From the NCBI RefSeq assembly GCF_023630705.1, contig NZ_JALQEM010000025.1, positions 184,234-248,233 of the forward strand: a DNA stretch of 64,000 nucleotides, written 5' to 3'. The position numbers and the translations under genes were made by a program. The notes beneath the pieces were generated by a model. It was not told where the DNA came from, made no database searches, and saw only the letters and a list, made by a program, of their open reading frames with translations. Origin of the DNA: Caballeronia sp. GAFFF1 (GTDB lineage Bacteria; Pseudomonadota; Gammaproteobacteria; Burkholderiales; Burkholderiaceae). Positions 45,097-55,212 of the stretch are shown one piece after another (the stretch's first letter is position 1; each line of letters opens with the position of its first letter).

Positions 45097-45300
45097 TCAG
45101 CGTTTCGAGGGCAGCGCGAGGCCGATCAGCCCCGCAAGCGACGCGACAATGCCGCCCGCGATCAGCCAGATCGTCTTGTTGGTCGGCGAACCCGTGAAGA
45201 AGCGCGAGACGTCGTTGCTCAACGAGTGAAACGACTGTCCGCCGAAGTACAAAAGCACGATGCCGCCGACGAGCAAGGCAAGGGAAATCGCTCGGGTCAT
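45097..45300 (-). CDS. DUF3185-like small membrane protein
   Basis: 67 aa. Two membrane helices (about 3-20 and 43-62), with the loop GQSFHSLSNDVSRFFTGSPTNKTIW between them, matching the small DUF3185 family found in Proteobacteria. ATG at 45300; ends 4 bp past the convergent PhyH stop. Function unknown. Confidence 0.8.
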   Translation of the reverse strand: MTRAISLALLVGGIVLLYFGGQSFHSLSNDVSRFFTGSPTNKTIWLIAGGIVASLAGLIGLALPSKR

Positions 45301-45376
45301 CAAGGGTCCTCGCTAATTTCGGGATAGGGCGCGCCAGCTTACAAGGCACGCCGCAGGGCGTCCAGTCAGCCCACTG

Positions 45377-46171
45377 TCACGCCGCGACGGGCACGCGCGT
45401 GAGCGGCTGAATCTGGCGCAGCAAGTCCGCCTGCACGGCCGGATGGTCGCTTGCGCGCGTCCACACGCCCACGTTGAACTTCACGCCGGTGTCCGTGTAA
45501 TCGGTCACGGCGATCCACGGCGCCGACGCGCCGTCCTGCACGATGCGCGCATCGCCCGTGACGAGCCTGCGCAGTTCGCCGAGCACGCGCTCGACGTCCT
45601 GACCGTGCTGCACCAGGAAATTGAGCACGACGCGCCGCTGCTCGTTCGCGCTGTAATTCGTCACCGGATTCGCCCAGATGATGCTGTTCGGCACGTACAT
45701 GACGACGCCGTCCGCCTTCGTGAGCCGCGTGGTGAAAAGGCCGATCTCGTTGACCGTGCCCGCCGTCACGCCGATTCCCTCGATATAGTCGCCCACGCGA
45801 AACGGCCGCAGCAGCAGCAACATCAAACCGGCTGCGATGTTCTGAAGCGTGCCCTGTAGCGCCAGTCCGATGGCAAGCCCCGCCGCGCCGAGCACGGTCA
45901 GGATGCTCGCCGCCGCGATGCCGAACTTGCCGAGCGCCGCGACGATGGCGACCACGCGTATCGCCCACATCACGAGACTGGCGAGCACCGGCGTTAGCGT
46001 GGCATCGACGTTCGTGCGGTTGAGCGTGCGCCGCAGCGCGTTTGCGACGATGTTCGAAATCCACCAGCCGACGGCGACGATGAGAATCGCCATTAGAATG
46101 TTGACGCCGTACGTCAGCCCGAGCGTGAGCATGAAGTCGTAGGCCGGGCGCAGTTTGTCGATTGAATCCAT
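45377..46171 (-). CDS. mscS: Small-conductance mechanosensitive channel MscS
   Basis: 264 aa. Three membrane segments, the pore helix ILTVLGAAGLAIGLALQGTL with Ala/Gly packing, then LLRPFRVGDYIE and the cytoplasmic beta domain (GLFTTRLTKADGVVMYVPNSII). Opens under hypo-osmotic tension to release solutes. Start at 46171 has AAAGGAGC upstream. Monocistronic; its upstream region of ~210 bp is shared with the divergent reductase gene. Confidence 0.95.
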   Translation of the reverse strand: MDSIDKLRPAYDFMLTLGLTYGVNILMAILIVAVGWWISNIVANALRRTLNRTNVDATLTPVLASLVMWAIRVVAIVAALGKFGIAAASILTVLGAAGLAIGLALQGTLQNIAAGLMLLLLRPFRVGDYIEGIGVTAGTVNEIGLFTTRLTKADGVVMYVPNSIIWANPVTNYSANEQRRVVLNFLVQHGQDVERVLGELRRLVTGDARIVQDGASAPWIAVTDYTDTGVKFNVGVWTRASDHPAVQADLLRQIQPLTRVPVAA

Positions 46172-46384
46172 GGGCGTGCTCCTTTTGCGATGTGTGCGTT
46201 GACGGGGCGGCGCGCCGCGTGCTCCCGCATATCGGGACACGGATGCCCCGCGCTCGCGCCGTCGCCGATTGGCTTAACATTGACGGCTTTGGTCGATTCG
46301 CGAGCATAGAGCAGCGGCGCGCATCCACCGGCTTCACGATTGTCAAAGTTAGTGCAAAACCGCCACTCGCAAAGGAAATCTGTC

Positions 46385-47431
46385 ATGGCTTACGAAGCAG
46401 CATCCGAGCGTTACTCCTCGCAGATGCAATACCGCACGTGCGGCAAATCCGGTCTCAAGCTGCCGGCGTTGTCGCTCGGTCTCTGGCACAACTTCGGCGA
46501 CACCACGCCCATTTCGACGCAACGCGACATTCTGCGCACCGCGTTCGATCTCGGCGTCACCCATTTCGACCTGGCGAACAATTACGGGCCGCCGTACGGC
46601 AGCGCGGAAACCAACTTCGGGCGTCTCTTCAAGGACGACTTCAAGCCGTATCGCGACGAACTGCTGATCTCGACGAAAGCCGGCTGGGACATGTGGCCCG
46701 GTCCGTACGGGCAGGGCGGCGGCTCGCGCAAGTACGTGCTCGCGAGCCTGGACCAGAGCCTGAAGCGCATGGGGCTGGATTACGTCGATATCTTCTACTC
46801 GCATCGCTTCGATGCCGATACGCCGCTCGAAGAGACCGCCGGCGCGCTCGCGACCGCCGTGCATTCCGGCAAGGCGCTGTATGTCGGCATCTCGTCGTAC
46901 TCGGCGTCTAGAACCCGCGAAATGGCGAAGCTGCTCGCCGAGCACAAGGTGCCGCTGTTGATCCATCAGCCGTCGTACAACATGCTGAACCGCTGGATCG
47001 AAGAAGAACTGCTCGATACGCTCGATGAGATCGGCGCGGGCAGCATCGCGTTCACGCCGCTCGCGCAAGGGCTGCTCACGAGCAAGTATCTGAACGGCGT
47101 GCCGCAGGATGCGCGCGTCAACAAGCCGGGCGGCGGATCGCTCAAGCAGGAACACCTGAGCCGGGAAAATCTGGAGCACGTGCGCAAGCTGAACGAACTG
47201 GCGCAGCGGCGCGGTCAAAGCCTCGCGCAGATGGCGCTGGCGTGGGCGCTGCGCGGCGGGCGCGTGACCTCCGTGCTGATCGGCGCGAGCCGCGCGGAGC
47301 AAGTCACCGAAAACGTCGGCGCGTTGAGCAATCTGGAGTTCAGCCAGGAAGAGCTCGCGGAAATCGACCAGTACGCGCAGGAAGGCGGCATCAATCTGTG
47401 GGAAAAGCCGTCGACGGATCAGCGCATCTGA
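46385..47431 (+). CDS. Aldo/keto reductase (YghZ / L-glyceraldehyde 3-phosphate reductase type)
   Basis: 348 aa TIM-barrel NADPH reductase. FDLANNYGPPYGSAETNFG contains the catalytic Asp and Tyr; STKAGWDMWPGPYGQGGGSRKYV and DIFYSHRFDADTPLEET are specific to the YghZ group, which reduces L-glyceraldehyde 3-phosphate and methylglyoxal. Start chosen at the ATG preceded by AAAGGAAA. Standalone. Confidence 0.94.
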   Translation: MAYEAASERYSSQMQYRTCGKSGLKLPALSLGLWHNFGDTTPISTQRDILRTAFDLGVTHFDLANNYGPPYGSAETNFGRLFKDDFKPYRDELLISTKAGWDMWPGPYGQGGGSRKYVLASLDQSLKRMGLDYVDIFYSHRFDADTPLEETAGALATAVHSGKALYVGISSYSASRTREMAKLLAEHKVPLLIHQPSYNMLNRWIEEELLDTLDEIGAGSIAFTPLAQGLLTSKYLNGVPQDARVNKPGGGSLKQEHLSRENLEHVRKLNELAQRRGQSLAQMALAWALRGGRVTSVLIGASRAEQVTENVGALSNLEFSQEELAEIDQYAQEGGINLWEKPSTDQRI

Positions 47432-47801
47432 GCGTCTCGCAGCCGCCTTCCGTCAGAAGGGTGATTCGGAAGCGGCTCGACTTCGGTTGCTATCATGCGG
47501 GCTCGCCGTTCATTCGCTGCTGACCGGCAGCGAGCACATTCGGCGGCGCGTGGCGGATCGTCACGCGCTGCTGGCGATCCGGCCCGAGGACGCCCCGCGG
47601 CTATCGAGTTAGAATAGCCGATTGCGCCCATGCAACGCCCGGCTGCACGAGTGCCGACGCGGGCCTGCCGCAGACACGCCGCACAGAGCCAAAAGTTCGG
47701 ACGAAAGCGCAAGCCGCTCGTCCTTTATGCGCGGCGTCGAGCGACCCGCGTTCCGGCGTTCCGGCCGTGAGCGTCACCGTTTTCGCATAGTTCAAGAAGC
47801 C
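47432..47801. other. Intergenic region upstream of fpr
   Basis: 370 bp without a gene. A TAGAAT -10-like hexamer is at 47611-47616, ~190 bp before fpr, with no good -35. I see nothing else. Confidence 0.4.
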
Positions 47802-48572
47802 ATGAGCAACCTCAACTCTCAAACCGTTCTGAGCGTCCACCACTGGACCGACACGCTTTTCAGTTTCACCTGCACTCGCGACGCCTCGTTCCGCTTTGAG
47901 AACGGCCAGTTCACGATGGTGGGCCTCGAAGTCGACGGCAAGCCGCTTTTGCGCGCCTACAGTCTCGCGAGCGCGAACTACGAAGAGCATCTCGAATTCT
48001 TAAGCATCAAGGTGCCGGACGGCCCGCTGACTTCGCGTCTGCAGCACCTGAAGGTCGGCGATTCCGTGCTGATCGGCAAGAAGCCGACGGGCACGCTGGT
48101 CGCGGACAACCTGTTGCCGGGCAAGACGCTGTGGCTGCTCTCCACGGGCACGGGCCTCGCGCCGTTCATGTCGATCATCAAGGACCCGGACGTCTACGAC
48201 CGCTACGAAAAGATCGTGCTGACGCACACGTGCCGCTTCGTCGATGAACTCGCGTACAAGGACTTCATCACCGAGCATCTGCCGGCGCACGAGCACATCG
48301 GGGAGATCGTTTCCGAGAAGCTCGTCTATTACCCGACCGTGACGCGTGAAGAATTCGCCAATCGCGGCCGCATCACGGACCTGATCGAGACGAAGAAGCT
48401 GTTCGCGGATCTGTCGGTGGAGCCGTTCTCGATCGAAAACGACCGCGTGATGCTCTGCGGCAGCCCGCACATGCTGCGAGACACGCGCCAGTTGCTCGAC
48501 TCGCTGGGCTTCCAGGAAGGCAGCAACAACCATCCGGGGCATTACGTCGTCGAGAAGGCGTTCGTCGGCTGA
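47802..48572 (+). CDS. fpr: Ferredoxin--NADP reductase
   Basis: 256 aa. FAD domain with LLRAYSLASANYEEHLEF and the NADP domain STGTGLAPFMSIIKDPDVYDRY; the C-terminus YVVEKAFVG is typical of bacterial-type Fpr. Transfers electrons between NADPH and ferredoxin or flavodoxin, often in oxidative stress or Fe-S assembly. Start set at the MSNLNSQTVL methionine by homology. Followed by a strong terminator. Confidence 0.95.
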   Translation: MSNLNSQTVLSVHHWTDTLFSFTCTRDASFRFENGQFTMVGLEVDGKPLLRAYSLASANYEEHLEFLSIKVPDGPLTSRLQHLKVGDSVLIGKKPTGTLVADNLLPGKTLWLLSTGTGLAPFMSIIKDPDVYDRYEKIVLTHTCRFVDELAYKDFITEHLPAHEHIGEIVSEKLVYYPTVTREEFANRGRITDLIETKKLFADLSVEPFSIENDRVMLCGSPHMLRDTRQLLDSLGFQEGSNNHPGHYVVEKAFVG

Positions 48573-48600
48573 TTTCTTGGTTGGCGTGTTCGCGAAGAAG

Positions 48601-48627
48601 CCGGGGCAAATCGCTCCGGTTTTTTTT
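48601..48627 (+). terminator. Rho-independent terminator of fpr
   Basis: Stem CCGGGGC/GCTCCGG (48601-48607 with 48613-48619, one G.T pair) and an eight-T tract. Confidence 0.8.
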
Positions 48628-48870
48628 CGCCTGCTTGCGGGCAGCTTGTTACATCTTCGGGCAGTCTTTGTTCGCGCTTCGGCGGCGCTGCCGTTCCCAA
48701 TCAACATGAAGTTCTACCGCGGCACCCTTGTCGGACATGGATTAATCATATTTTTGAGATATGATGCGATCACGTCGAAGCGATGTCCAAATGTGCATCG
48801 TCCGATTTCCATGTTACAGAGTGTAAATTCAGTTACGCCGACTCGTGGTGTGCCGAGGACGTAGCTCCAG

Positions 48871-49731
48871 TTGCGCTCAAAGCGAGGAAAAACGAATCCG
48901 TCGGCCCTGATCGGACTGGATCAGCGCGCCTGCGCCACCGTGCGCGGCGTGTCGTCAGCAACGCCGGACACATCCGGCTTACCGTTTTCCGCTCTATTCG
49001 ACGCCAAGCTGGAAAGCGACCGCGAGGTCGAGCGCCTGCGCGCCCGCGTACGGGACCTCGCTTCGCAACTCTGCGCGGCCGACGAGCGCGTTCGCCGCAG
49101 CATCGCCGCCGACCTGCACGACGAAGCCGGCGCCATTCTCACCGCTGCGAACCTCGCCGTAGCGCGCGCCGAATACCTGCTGCCCGCGGATGCGCCTGCT
49201 GCGTGCGCCGAAGCGCTGTGCCAGGCGCGCGAATGTCTCGCCGAAGTCGCTGCGTCGAACCACCGGATCGTGGAGGGTCTGCACGCGCCGGCGCTCGACG
49301 ACGGACTTCCCGCCGCGCTCGCGGAGTGGCTCGCAACCTTCGGCGCGCGCGCCGGGCTCTCCGTCAATTTATCCTGTTCGGTTGAAATTTACGCGAAACG
49401 CCTGCCGCAGGGTTTGTCCCATGCGTTTTTTCGCATCACGCAGGAAGCGCTGAACAACGTCGCGCGGCACGCGCATGCGACGCGCGCCAACGTGATGCTC
49501 ACAGCCGACGACGACGCGCTGACGCTCGTCGTAGAGGACGACGGCATCGGGATCACCCCCGCCGCGCGCCGCAAAGCCGGGCGGCTCGGATTCGCGAGCA
49601 TGCGCTCTCGTTGCGAGGCGTTCGGCGGCACGCTGCGCGTGGGCGCATCGAAAACGGGCGCGACGTGCGTGCGCGCCCGCCTGCCGTGGACGGCCGCGCC
49701 GCGCGCCGCGCTGCGGGCGGTCAACGACTGA
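48871..49731 (+). CDS. Soluble NarL-class sensor histidine kinase
   Basis: 286 aa. HisKA_3 phosphoacceptor segment ERVRRSIAADLHDEAGAIL with His83, then a HATPase domain (FFRITQEALNNVARHA; VEDDGIGI; LGFASMRSRCEAFGGTL). There is no membrane segment, and the ~70 N-terminal residues hold only a coiled coil, so the input must come from a partner or the cytoplasm. The start is uncertain: TTG at 48871 preceded by GAGGACG, or a GTG near 48940. Its response regulator follows 8 bp later. Confidence 0.87.
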   Translation: MRSKRGKTNPSALIGLDQRACATVRGVSSATPDTSGLPFSALFDAKLESDREVERLRARVRDLASQLCAADERVRRSIAADLHDEAGAILTAANLAVARAEYLLPADAPAACAEALCQARECLAEVAASNHRIVEGLHAPALDDGLPAALAEWLATFGARAGLSVNLSCSVEIYAKRLPQGLSHAFFRITQEALNNVARHAHATRANVMLTADDDALTLVVEDDGIGITPAARRKAGRLGFASMRSRCEAFGGTLRVGASKTGATCVRARLPWTAAPRAALRAVND

Positions 49732-49739
49732 GCGCGCGC

Positions 49740-50396
49740 ATGGCGCTCAAGATTCTTCTCGCCGACGATCACGCCATCGTGCGCCGTGGCGTCGCGCAGC
49801 TGCTGCTGGAGCGCGGCGTCGCGTCGGAGGTCAGCGAAGCGGAGACGGGCGCGCAGGCCCTGGCGCTCGCGGCGCGCGCCTCTTTTGACGTCGCGCTCCT
49901 CGATATCTCGCTACCCGACACCACCGGCCTCGACGTGCTGAAGCGCCTGAAGCGCGACACGCCGCGTCTTCCGGTGCTGATGTTCTCCATGTATCGCGAA
50001 GACCAGTATGCGGTGCGCGCGCTGAAGGCTGGTGCCGCGGGTTATCTCTCTAAGACGGCGGACCCTGCGCTGATGATCCGCGCCGTTCAGCAGGTCGCCG
50101 CCGGCCGCAAGTACGTCAGCGCCGAAATGGCGGAGGCGCTCGCCACTTACGTCTCGCTGGATAGCGAACGGATGCCGCACGAAAACTTGTCGGACCGCGA
50201 GTTCCAGACGCTCTGCATGCTGGCGTCGGGGAAGCGGCTGACCGACATTGCAAACGCGCTGTCGTTGTCGGTGAAGACGGTCAGCGTGTATCGCACGCGG
50301 TTGCTCGACAAAATGAAGCTCGCCAACAACGCCGAACTGACGTTCTACGTCCTATCGAACCGCCTCGTCGACATGAACCCGGCGATCGCAGGCTGA
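49740..50396 (+). CDS. NarL/FixJ-type response regulator
   Basis: 218 aa. Receiver domain with D9/D10, phosphoacceptor D55 (ALLDISLPD) and K105 (YLSKTAD), then a LuxR-type helix-turn-helix (LSDREFQTLCMLASGKRLTDIANALSLSVKTVSVYRTRLLDKM). Cognate partner of the kinase 8 bp upstream. Targets unknown; the APC permease 140 bp downstream on the same strand is a candidate. Confidence 0.95.
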   Translation: MALKILLADDHAIVRRGVAQLLLERGVASEVSEAETGAQALALAARASFDVALLDISLPDTTGLDVLKRLKRDTPRLPVLMFSMYREDQYAVRALKAGAAGYLSKTADPALMIRAVQQVAAGRKYVSAEMAEALATYVSLDSERMPHENLSDREFQTLCMLASGKRLTDIANALSLSVKTVSVYRTRLLDKMKLANNAELTFYVLSNRLVDMNPAIAG

Positions 50397-50535
50397 GCGG
50401 CGTTTTATCTCGCACAAGATAAAGCGCACCGGCGCTGCGCATGCTGCCCAATTTCTGGGCATCTTCGAAGTCTCCGATAGAATGTCGGGTTTTCCCGCAG
50501 CAGGGCGCGCGAGCGCCGCATGGAGACTTATCGCA

Positions 50536-51978
50536 ATGTCGTTGTTCCGCAAGAAAAACATCGAGCACATGCTGGCCGGCGCGCACAGCACGTCACTCAA
50601 GAAAACGCTTGGCGCGCTGGATCTCACGTTTCTCGGCATCGGCGCGATCATCGGCACCGGCATCTTCGTGCTGACGGGCACGGGCGCCGTGCAGGCCGGC
50701 CCCGCGCTGATGGTGTCGTTCATCGTCGCGGCGATTGCCTGCTGCTTCGCCGCGCTCGCCTACGCGGAGTTCTCTTCGACCATTCCGGTCGCCGGTTCCA
50801 TCTACACGTATTCGTACGCGACGCTCGGCGAGCTGGCCGCGTGGATCATCGGCTGGGACTTGATGCTCGAATACGGGCTCGCGACGTCCGCCGTCTCGGT
50901 CGGATGGTCGGGTTATCTGCAATCGCTGCTGTCGGGCTTCGGGATCAGCCTGCCGACCGCGCTCACCGCCGCGCCCGGCGCGCTGCCGGACCACGTCACA
51001 TACTTCAACTTGCCGGCGTTCCTCGTGATGATGGTCATCACGTGGCTGCTGTCGATCGGCGTGAAGGAATCCACGCGCATCAACAACGTGATGGTGGCGA
51101 TCAAGGTCACGGTCGTGTTGCTGGTGATCGCGGTCGGCGTATTCCACGTCACGCCGGCGAACTGGCATCCGTTCATGCCGCACGGCTGGTCGGGCGTCTT
51201 CGGCGCGGCGGCGGTCATGTTCTTCGCGTTCATCGGCTTCGATTCGGTGTCGTCTGCCGCCGAAGAAGTGAAGAACCCGAAGCGCGATTTGCCGATCGGC
51301 ATCATTTCGTCGCTCGCGGTGTGCGCGGTGCTGTACGTGGCGGTGGCGGCGGTCGTGACGGGCATCGTGCCGGCGGCGCAGTTCGCGAACATCTCGCATC
51401 CGGTGTCGTACGCGCTGCAAGTGGCGGGTCAGAACTGGGTGGCCGGTTTCATCGACCTGGGCGCGGTGCTCGGCATGCTCACCGTGATTCTCGTCATGAG
51501 CTACGGCCAGACGCGCATCATCTACGCGATGTCGCGTGACGGTCTGCTGCCCGTCAAGCTCTCGAGCGTGCATCCGCGCTTTGCGACGCCGTTCTTCACG
51601 ACGTGGCTCGTCGGCATCTTCTTCGGCCTGATCGGCGCGCTGGTGCCGCTCAACGTGCTGGCCGAGCTGATCAACATCGGCACGCTCGCCGCGTTCTCGA
51701 TGGTATCCATCGCCGTGCTGATCCTGCGCCGCACGCATCCCGACCTGCCGCGCGCGTTCCGCTGCCCGGGCGTGCCCGTCGTGCCGATTCTCGCGGTGGC
51801 GTCGTGCCTCTTCCTGATGCTCAACCTGACGGCGACGACGTGGATGGCGTTCGTCGTCTGGCTCGTGATCGGGCTCGTAATTTACTTTGCGTACTCGCGC
51901 CGTCATTCGGCGCTGGGCCGCGTTCAGGCGCAATCCGCGAACGCAAGGGCCGCGAAGCGCGAAACCGCGATCCACTGA
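50536..51978 (+). CDS. APC family amino-acid permease (YfnA-like)
   Basis: 480 aa, twelve membrane segments. IGAIIGTGIFVLTGTGAVQAGPAL (unwound TM1 with GTGIF), FFAFIGFDSVSSAAEEVKNPKRDLPIGI (TM6 and following loop) are hallmarks of the cationic/general amino-acid transporter branch. Imports or exchanges amino acids at the inner membrane; substrate not defined. GGAG precedes the ATG. A terminator follows. Confidence 0.94.
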   Translation: MSLFRKKNIEHMLAGAHSTSLKKTLGALDLTFLGIGAIIGTGIFVLTGTGAVQAGPALMVSFIVAAIACCFAALAYAEFSSTIPVAGSIYTYSYATLGELAAWIIGWDLMLEYGLATSAVSVGWSGYLQSLLSGFGISLPTALTAAPGALPDHVTYFNLPAFLVMMVITWLLSIGVKESTRINNVMVAIKVTVVLLVIAVGVFHVTPANWHPFMPHGWSGVFGAAAVMFFAFIGFDSVSSAAEEVKNPKRDLPIGIISSLAVCAVLYVAVAAVVTGIVPAAQFANISHPVSYALQVAGQNWVAGFIDLGAVLGMLTVILVMSYGQTRIIYAMSRDGLLPVKLSSVHPRFATPFFTTWLVGIFFGLIGALVPLNVLAELINIGTLAAFSMVSIAVLILRRTHPDLPRAFRCPGVPVVPILAVASCLFLMLNLTATTWMAFVVWLVIGLVIYFAYSRRHSALGRVQAQSANARAAKRETAIH

Positions 51979-52004
51979 CCGCTTGTCTGATGGATCAGTC
52001 GAAG

Positions 52005-52032
52005 CGTCGTCCCTCGGGACGGCGTTTTTTTT
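52005..52032 (+). terminator. Rho-independent terminator of the permease gene
   Basis: Stem CGTCGTCCC/GGGACGGCG (52005-52013 with 52016-52024, one G.T pair) with eight T. Confidence 0.75.
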
Positions 52033-52202
52033 CCCCCGTCGGCGGCGCGGCACGGGCGTGCGCCTAATAGCGACGCCCGCTGATTTGTGCTTTACTCGCC
52101 GTACACATAACACGAAATTCCAGCCGGACGCGACGCGCGGGCAGGTAGAGACGTGGTGACGTGCGTTCGAGTGACCCGAGTGACGTTAAGGCTGGTCCAT
52201 CC

Positions 52203-52220
52203 CCTTGCAATCATGCAAGG
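52203..52220. promoter_or_regulatory. Inverted repeat upstream of the molybdenum hydroxylase operon
   Basis: CCTTGCA-atca-TGCAAGG, a perfect 7-4-7 inverted repeat 47 bp before the first gene. A direct repeat CGAGTGAC occurs at 52168-52175 and 52177-52184. Both are plausible regulator sites; no regulator gene is adjacent. Confidence 0.4.
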
Positions 52221-52266
52221 ACCGTAGCGAGGCGGAAAGCCCGCGGCGGTCGACAAGGAGACAGTA

Positions 52267-52743
52267 ATGACGCTCAGCATCAGCCTGACGGTCAACGGCA
52301 AACCCGTGACCGCGAAGGTGGAACCGCATGTCCTGCTCGTTCAGTTTCTCCGCGAAAACCTCGGGCTGACCGGCACGCACGTCGGCTGCGATACCGCGCA
52401 GTGCGGCGCGTGCACCGTGCACCTCGATGGCCGCGCGATCAAATCGTGCAACATCCTCGCCGCGCAGGCCGACGGCATGAGCGTGACGACCATCGAGGGC
52501 ATGTCGAAAGACGGCCAGCTTCATCCGATGCAGGCGGCGTTCAGGGAATGCCACGGCCTGCAATGCGGCTTCTGCACGCCGGGCATGGTGATGAGCGCGA
52601 GCGCGCTCGCCGCCGAATCGCCCGATCTCACCGAGGAAGAAGTCCGCGATCAGCTCGACGGCAATCTGTGCCGCTGCACGGGCTATCACAATATCGTGAA
52701 GGCGGTCCTCGAAGGCGCGCAGAACATGAAAGCGGGCGCCTGA
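52267..52743 (+). CDS. Molybdenum hydroxylase small [2Fe-2S] subunit (CoxS type)
   Basis: 158 aa. Plant-ferredoxin-like cluster C41, C46, C49, C61 (CDTAQCGAC), then the all-alpha cluster C100, C103, C135, C137 (CGFC; CRC). Passes electrons from the molybdenum site to FAD. AAGGAGAC precedes the start. First gene of a seven-gene operon; the second begins 49 bp later. Confidence 0.95.
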   Translation: MTLSISLTVNGKPVTAKVEPHVLLVQFLRENLGLTGTHVGCDTAQCGACTVHLDGRAIKSCNILAAQADGMSVTTIEGMSKDGQLHPMQAAFRECHGLQCGFCTPGMVMSASALAAESPDLTEEEVRDQLDGNLCRCTGYHNIVKAVLEGAQNMKAGA

Positions 52744-52792
52744 CTTCCATTTCTCTTCGACACCACGAATCGCGCCTATCACGGAGACCGCG

Positions 52793-55201
52793 ATGAATGC
52801 CCCTGAGCAACAGAAACTGATCGGCGCTGGCATCAAGCGCAAAGAAGACTATCGCTTCCTGACCGGCGCGGGCCAGTACACCGACGACGTCGTGCTGCCG
52901 CGCCAGAGCTATGGCGTGTTCCTTCGCTCGCCGCACGCGCACGCGCGCATTCGCGGCATTGATATCGAGCAGGCGCTCGCATCGCCGGGCGTGATCGGCG
53001 TGTTCACCGGCAAGGATCTCGCGGGCGAGAACGTCGGCGGCTTGCCGTGCGGATGGCTGATCCACAGCACGGACGGCTCGCCGATGCACGAGCCGCCGCA
53101 TCCCGTCATCGCGCACGACAAGGTGCTGCACGTGGGCGATCAGGTGGCGCTCGTCGTCGCCGAATCGGTGAAGGAAGCGAAAGACGCGCTGGAGCTGATC
53201 GAGGTCGATTACGAAGAACTGCCCGCTATCGTCGATACGGGCAGCGCCGCCGACGCAGGCCAGCCGCTCGTGCACGACAGCGTGCCGAACAACGTCTGCT
53301 ATAACTGGGGCCACGGCGACAAGGCGCGCACCGACGCCGCGTTCGCGCAGGCCGCGCACGTCACGACGCTCGATATCGTGAATCAGCGGCTCGTGCCGAA
53401 CGCCATCGAGCCGCGCGCCGTCAACGCGAGCTATTCGAAGCACGACGACAGCTACACCGTGTACGTCGCGAATCAGAATCCGCACGTCGAGCGCCTGCTG
53501 ATGGCGGCTTTCGTGCTGTCGCTGCCGGAATCGAAGGTGCGCGTCATTGCGCCTGACGTGGGCGGCGGCTTCGGCTCGAAGATCTTTCTGTATGCGGAAG
53601 ACGTGGCGCTGACGTGGGCATCGAAGAAAGTGGGGCGTCCGATCAAATGGACCGCCGAGCGTTCCGAAGCGTTCGTCTCCGACGCGCACGGCCGCGACCA
53701 CGTCACCAAGGCGGAACTCGCGCTCGATAACGACGGCAAGTTCCTCGCGATGCGCGTCCACACGACGGCGAACATGGGCGCCTATTTGTCGACGTTCGCG
53801 TCGTCGGTGCCGACCGTGCTCTACGCGACGCTGCTCGCCGGCCAGTACGCCACGCCCGCCATTTACGCCGAAGTGAAGGCCGTGTTCACGAACACCGTTC
53901 CCGTCGATGCCTACCGCGGCGCGGGCCGTCCGGAAGCCACGTATGTCGTGGAACGGCTCGTGGAGACGGCGGCGCGCGAACTGAACATCGATCCGGTCGA
54001 ACTGCGCCGCCGCAACTTCATCCGCGAGTTTCCGTATGCGACGCCAGTCGGGCTGACCTACGACACCGGCGACTACGACGCCTGCCTGAACCGCGCGCTG
54101 GAACTCGCGGATGTCGCGGGATTCGCCGAGCGGCGCGCGCAGTCGGAGAAAGAAGGCAAGCTGCGCGGCATCGGCTATTCGTGTTACATCGAGGCGTGCG
54201 GGCTCGCGCCGTCCAACATCGCGGGCGCGCTTGGCGCGCGGGCAGGCCTCTTCGAAGCAGGCGAAGTGCGCGTGCATCCGACGGGCTCCGTCACCGTGTT
54301 CACCGGCTCGCACAGCCACGGTCAGGGACACGAGACCACGTTCGCGCAAGTGGTGGCGGACCGGCTCGGCGTCGCGATCGAAAACGTCGAAGTCATTCAC
54401 GGCGACACGGGCCGCATTCCGTTCGGCATGGGCACGTATGGATCGCGGTCCATTTCGGTCGGCGGCTCCGCGATCGTGAAGGCGCTCGACAAGATCGAAT
54501 CCAAAGCGAAGAAGATCGCCGCGCATCTGCTGGAAGCGTCGGCTGAAGACATCGAGTTTTCGAACGGCGTATTCCGCGTCGCGGGCACCGACCGCACCAA
54601 GAGCTTCGCGGAAGTTTCGCTCGCCGCGTACGTGCCGCATAACTTCCCGCTCGAAACCATGGAGCCGGGGCTCAACGAAAACGCGTTCTACGATCCGACC
54701 AACTTCACGTATCCGTCGGGTGCGTACGTCTGCGAAGTCGAAGTGGATCGCGACACCGGCGAAACCCGCATCCAGAAGTTCACCGCCGTGGACGATTTCG
54801 GCAACGTCATCAATCCGATGATCGTGGAAGGCCAGGTGCACGGCGGCTTGGGGCAGGGCATCGGCCAGGCCATGCTGGAGCGCTGCGTGTACGACAAGGA
54901 GAGCGGCCAGCTGCTTTCCGGCTCGTTCATGGATTACGCGATGCCGCACGCCATCGACTTGCCGAGCTTTACCGTCGAGACCGCGAAAGGCACGCCGTGC
55001 ACGCACAATCCGCTCGGCGTGAAGGGCTGCGGCGAAGCGGGCGCGATCGGCTCGCCGCCCGCTGTCATCAACGCGATTCTCGATGCGCTCGCGCCGCTCG
55101 GCGTCAAGGACTTGCAGATGCCCGCGACGCCGCATCGCGTCTGGAGCGCGATGCACGCCGCCCAAACCGCCCAAACCGCCCAAACCGCCCAAACCGCCTG
55201 A
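52793..55201 (+). CDS. Molybdenum hydroxylase large subunit (form II CoxL type)
   Basis: 802 aa. Molybdopterin-binding subunit of the xanthine oxidase family: GGGFGSK, the active-site loop AYRGAGR (373-379) and catalytic Glu748 in GCGEAGAIG. True CO dehydrogenases (form I) carry AYxCSFR with a Cu-binding cysteine; this one lacks it, so CO oxidation is unlikely and a heterocycle or aldehyde is more plausible. The C-terminus ends in a tandem AQT repeat coded by four perfect 9-bp units. Middle of the operon. Confidence 0.95.
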   Translation: MNAPEQQKLIGAGIKRKEDYRFLTGAGQYTDDVVLPRQSYGVFLRSPHAHARIRGIDIEQALASPGVIGVFTGKDLAGENVGGLPCGWLIHSTDGSPMHEPPHPVIAHDKVLHVGDQVALVVAESVKEAKDALELIEVDYEELPAIVDTGSAADAGQPLVHDSVPNNVCYNWGHGDKARTDAAFAQAAHVTTLDIVNQRLVPNAIEPRAVNASYSKHDDSYTVYVANQNPHVERLLMAAFVLSLPESKVRVIAPDVGGGFGSKIFLYAEDVALTWASKKVGRPIKWTAERSEAFVSDAHGRDHVTKAELALDNDGKFLAMRVHTTANMGAYLSTFASSVPTVLYATLLAGQYATPAIYAEVKAVFTNTVPVDAYRGAGRPEATYVVERLVETAARELNIDPVELRRRNFIREFPYATPVGLTYDTGDYDACLNRALELADVAGFAERRAQSEKEGKLRGIGYSCYIEACGLAPSNIAGALGARAGLFEAGEVRVHPTGSVTVFTGSHSHGQGHETTFAQVVADRLGVAIENVEVIHGDTGRIPFGMGTYGSRSISVGGSAIVKALDKIESKAKKIAAHLLEASAEDIEFSNGVFRVAGTDRTKSFAEVSLAAYVPHNFPLETMEPGLNENAFYDPTNFTYPSGAYVCEVEVDRDTGETRIQKFTAVDDFGNVINPMIVEGQVHGGLGQGIGQAMLERCVYDKESGQLLSGSFMDYAMPHAIDLPSFTVETAKGTPCTHNPLGVKGCGEAGAIGSPPAVINAILDALAPLGVKDLQMPATPHRVWSAMHAAQTAQTAQTAQTA
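55161..55196 (+). repeat. 9-bp tandem repeat, four copies, at the 3' end of the coxL-like gene
   Basis: CCCAAACCG repeated four times without a mismatch, in frame, encoding AQT units at the C-terminus of the large subunit, ending at the stop codon. Multiples of nine keep the frame, so copy number could vary without breaking the protein. Confidence 0.9.
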
Positions 55202-55212
55202 CGGAGACCGAT

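Noticed and set aside
52793..55201. Aerobic CO dehydrogenase
   Set aside because: The large subunit has AYRGAGR instead of the AYxCSFR loop with the copper-binding cysteine.
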